Shown here in pieces: positions 63,880-64,000 of a stretch of DNA of 64,000 nucleotides. Every line of letters starts with the position of its first letter. The stretch's first letter is position 1. This stretch comes from Sulfuricella denitrificans. Its GTDB lineage: Bacteria; Pseudomonadota; Gammaproteobacteria; Burkholderiales; Sulfuricellaceae. The DNA is taken from the NCBI GenBank assembly GCA_002632355.1, contig NSJJ01000004.1, positions 1 to 64,000 of the forward strand, written 5' to 3'. The translations under genes and the position numbers were made by a program. The notes under the pieces were generated by a model that had not been told where the DNA came from, searched no databases, and worked only from the letters and a program-made list of their open reading frames with translations.

Positions 63880-64000
63880 TCAATCTTTCAATTTATCAAC
63901 CGCATAATCCAGAAATGCCTGCAATAAACGCGAGCGAAATTTTCCATCCGTATACACCACTGAAAGTGGACGAATCAGGGGAGGATTCAATGAAACTGCC
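63880..64000 (-). CDS. LysR-type transcriptional regulator, C-terminal end (partial)
   Basis: Only the last about 39 codons are in the window. They read AVSLNPPLIRPLSVVYTDGK, then FRSRLLQAFLDYAVDKLKD and stop. The pattern (Pro-Leu-x-Val-Val-Tyr, then Ser-x-x-x-Leu-x-x-Phe-Leu-Asp) is that of the end of a LysR substrate-binding domain. Function and target cannot be told. Confidence 0.75.
   Translation of the reverse strand, partial: AVSLNPPLIRPLSVVYTDGKFRSRLLQAFLDYAVDKLKD

Overview
The window looks like a chromosomal segment of a chemolithotrophic sulfur-oxidising betaproteobacterium, probably Nitrosomonadales of the Sulfuricella/Thiobacillus/Gallionella type. This is inferred from the sat-aprBA module, CbbQ/CbbO-like proteins, the dnaX-ybaB-recR operon and a Pseudomonas-like nitrate assimilation layout. 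No rRNA gene is present to settle it. Both ends cut genes: a giant adhesin at the left and a LysR-type regulator at the right.

Layout. (1) 1-8.1 kb, minus strand: a LapA-type biofilm adhesin locus (TolC, LapB-like ABC exporter, LapC-like adaptor, LuxR regulator, adhesin) behind a consensus sigma-54 promoter. (2) 8.3-16.5 kb: housekeeping and accessory genes: a small orphan, an MtnA fused to a fuculose-aldolase-type enzyme, a low-MW phosphatase, sucCD, a TauE/DUF190/CrcB set, and an MscS channel with a cyclic-nucleotide domain. (3) 16.8-25.1 kb, plus strand: dissimilatory sulfur metabolism (sat, aprB, aprA), then a YkgJ-type Cys-cluster protein, a MoxR/CbbQ ATPase, a VWA CbbO/NorD-like partner and a secreted FliL-like protein. 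(4) 25.2-39.4 kb: nitrate assimilation: NarK-type transporter, PP2C-kinase, nirBD, nasA, nrtABC with an embedded globin, and nasT. Four sigma-54 promoters and a textbook ANTAR dual-hexaloop leader plus terminator lie in it. (5) 39.5-43.2 kb: recR, ybaB, dnaX and a CnoX-like thioredoxin. (6) 43.4-60.2 kb, minus strand: eleven consecutive signalling genes (receivers, histidine kinases, HD-GYP, GGDEF-EAL, HDOD, an MglA-like GTPase and a receiver-fused PilB/GspE ATPase). (7) 60.6-64 kb: a tRNA operon (Pro-Arg-His), folD, phoH, a small conserved gene and the LysR end.

Two themes cut across these blocks. First, sigma-54: five sites match the -24/-12 consensus, before the nitrogen genes and before the adhesin exporter operon, so nitrogen status and surface attachment may share this sigma factor. 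Second, small palindromic or heptad repeats sit in gaps between co-transcribed genes (sucC/sucD, nirB/nirD, nrtB/nrtC, ybaB/recR). A related-looking repeat encodes the linker joining MtnA to the aldolase, which suggests that repeat insertion between genes may have created the fusion.
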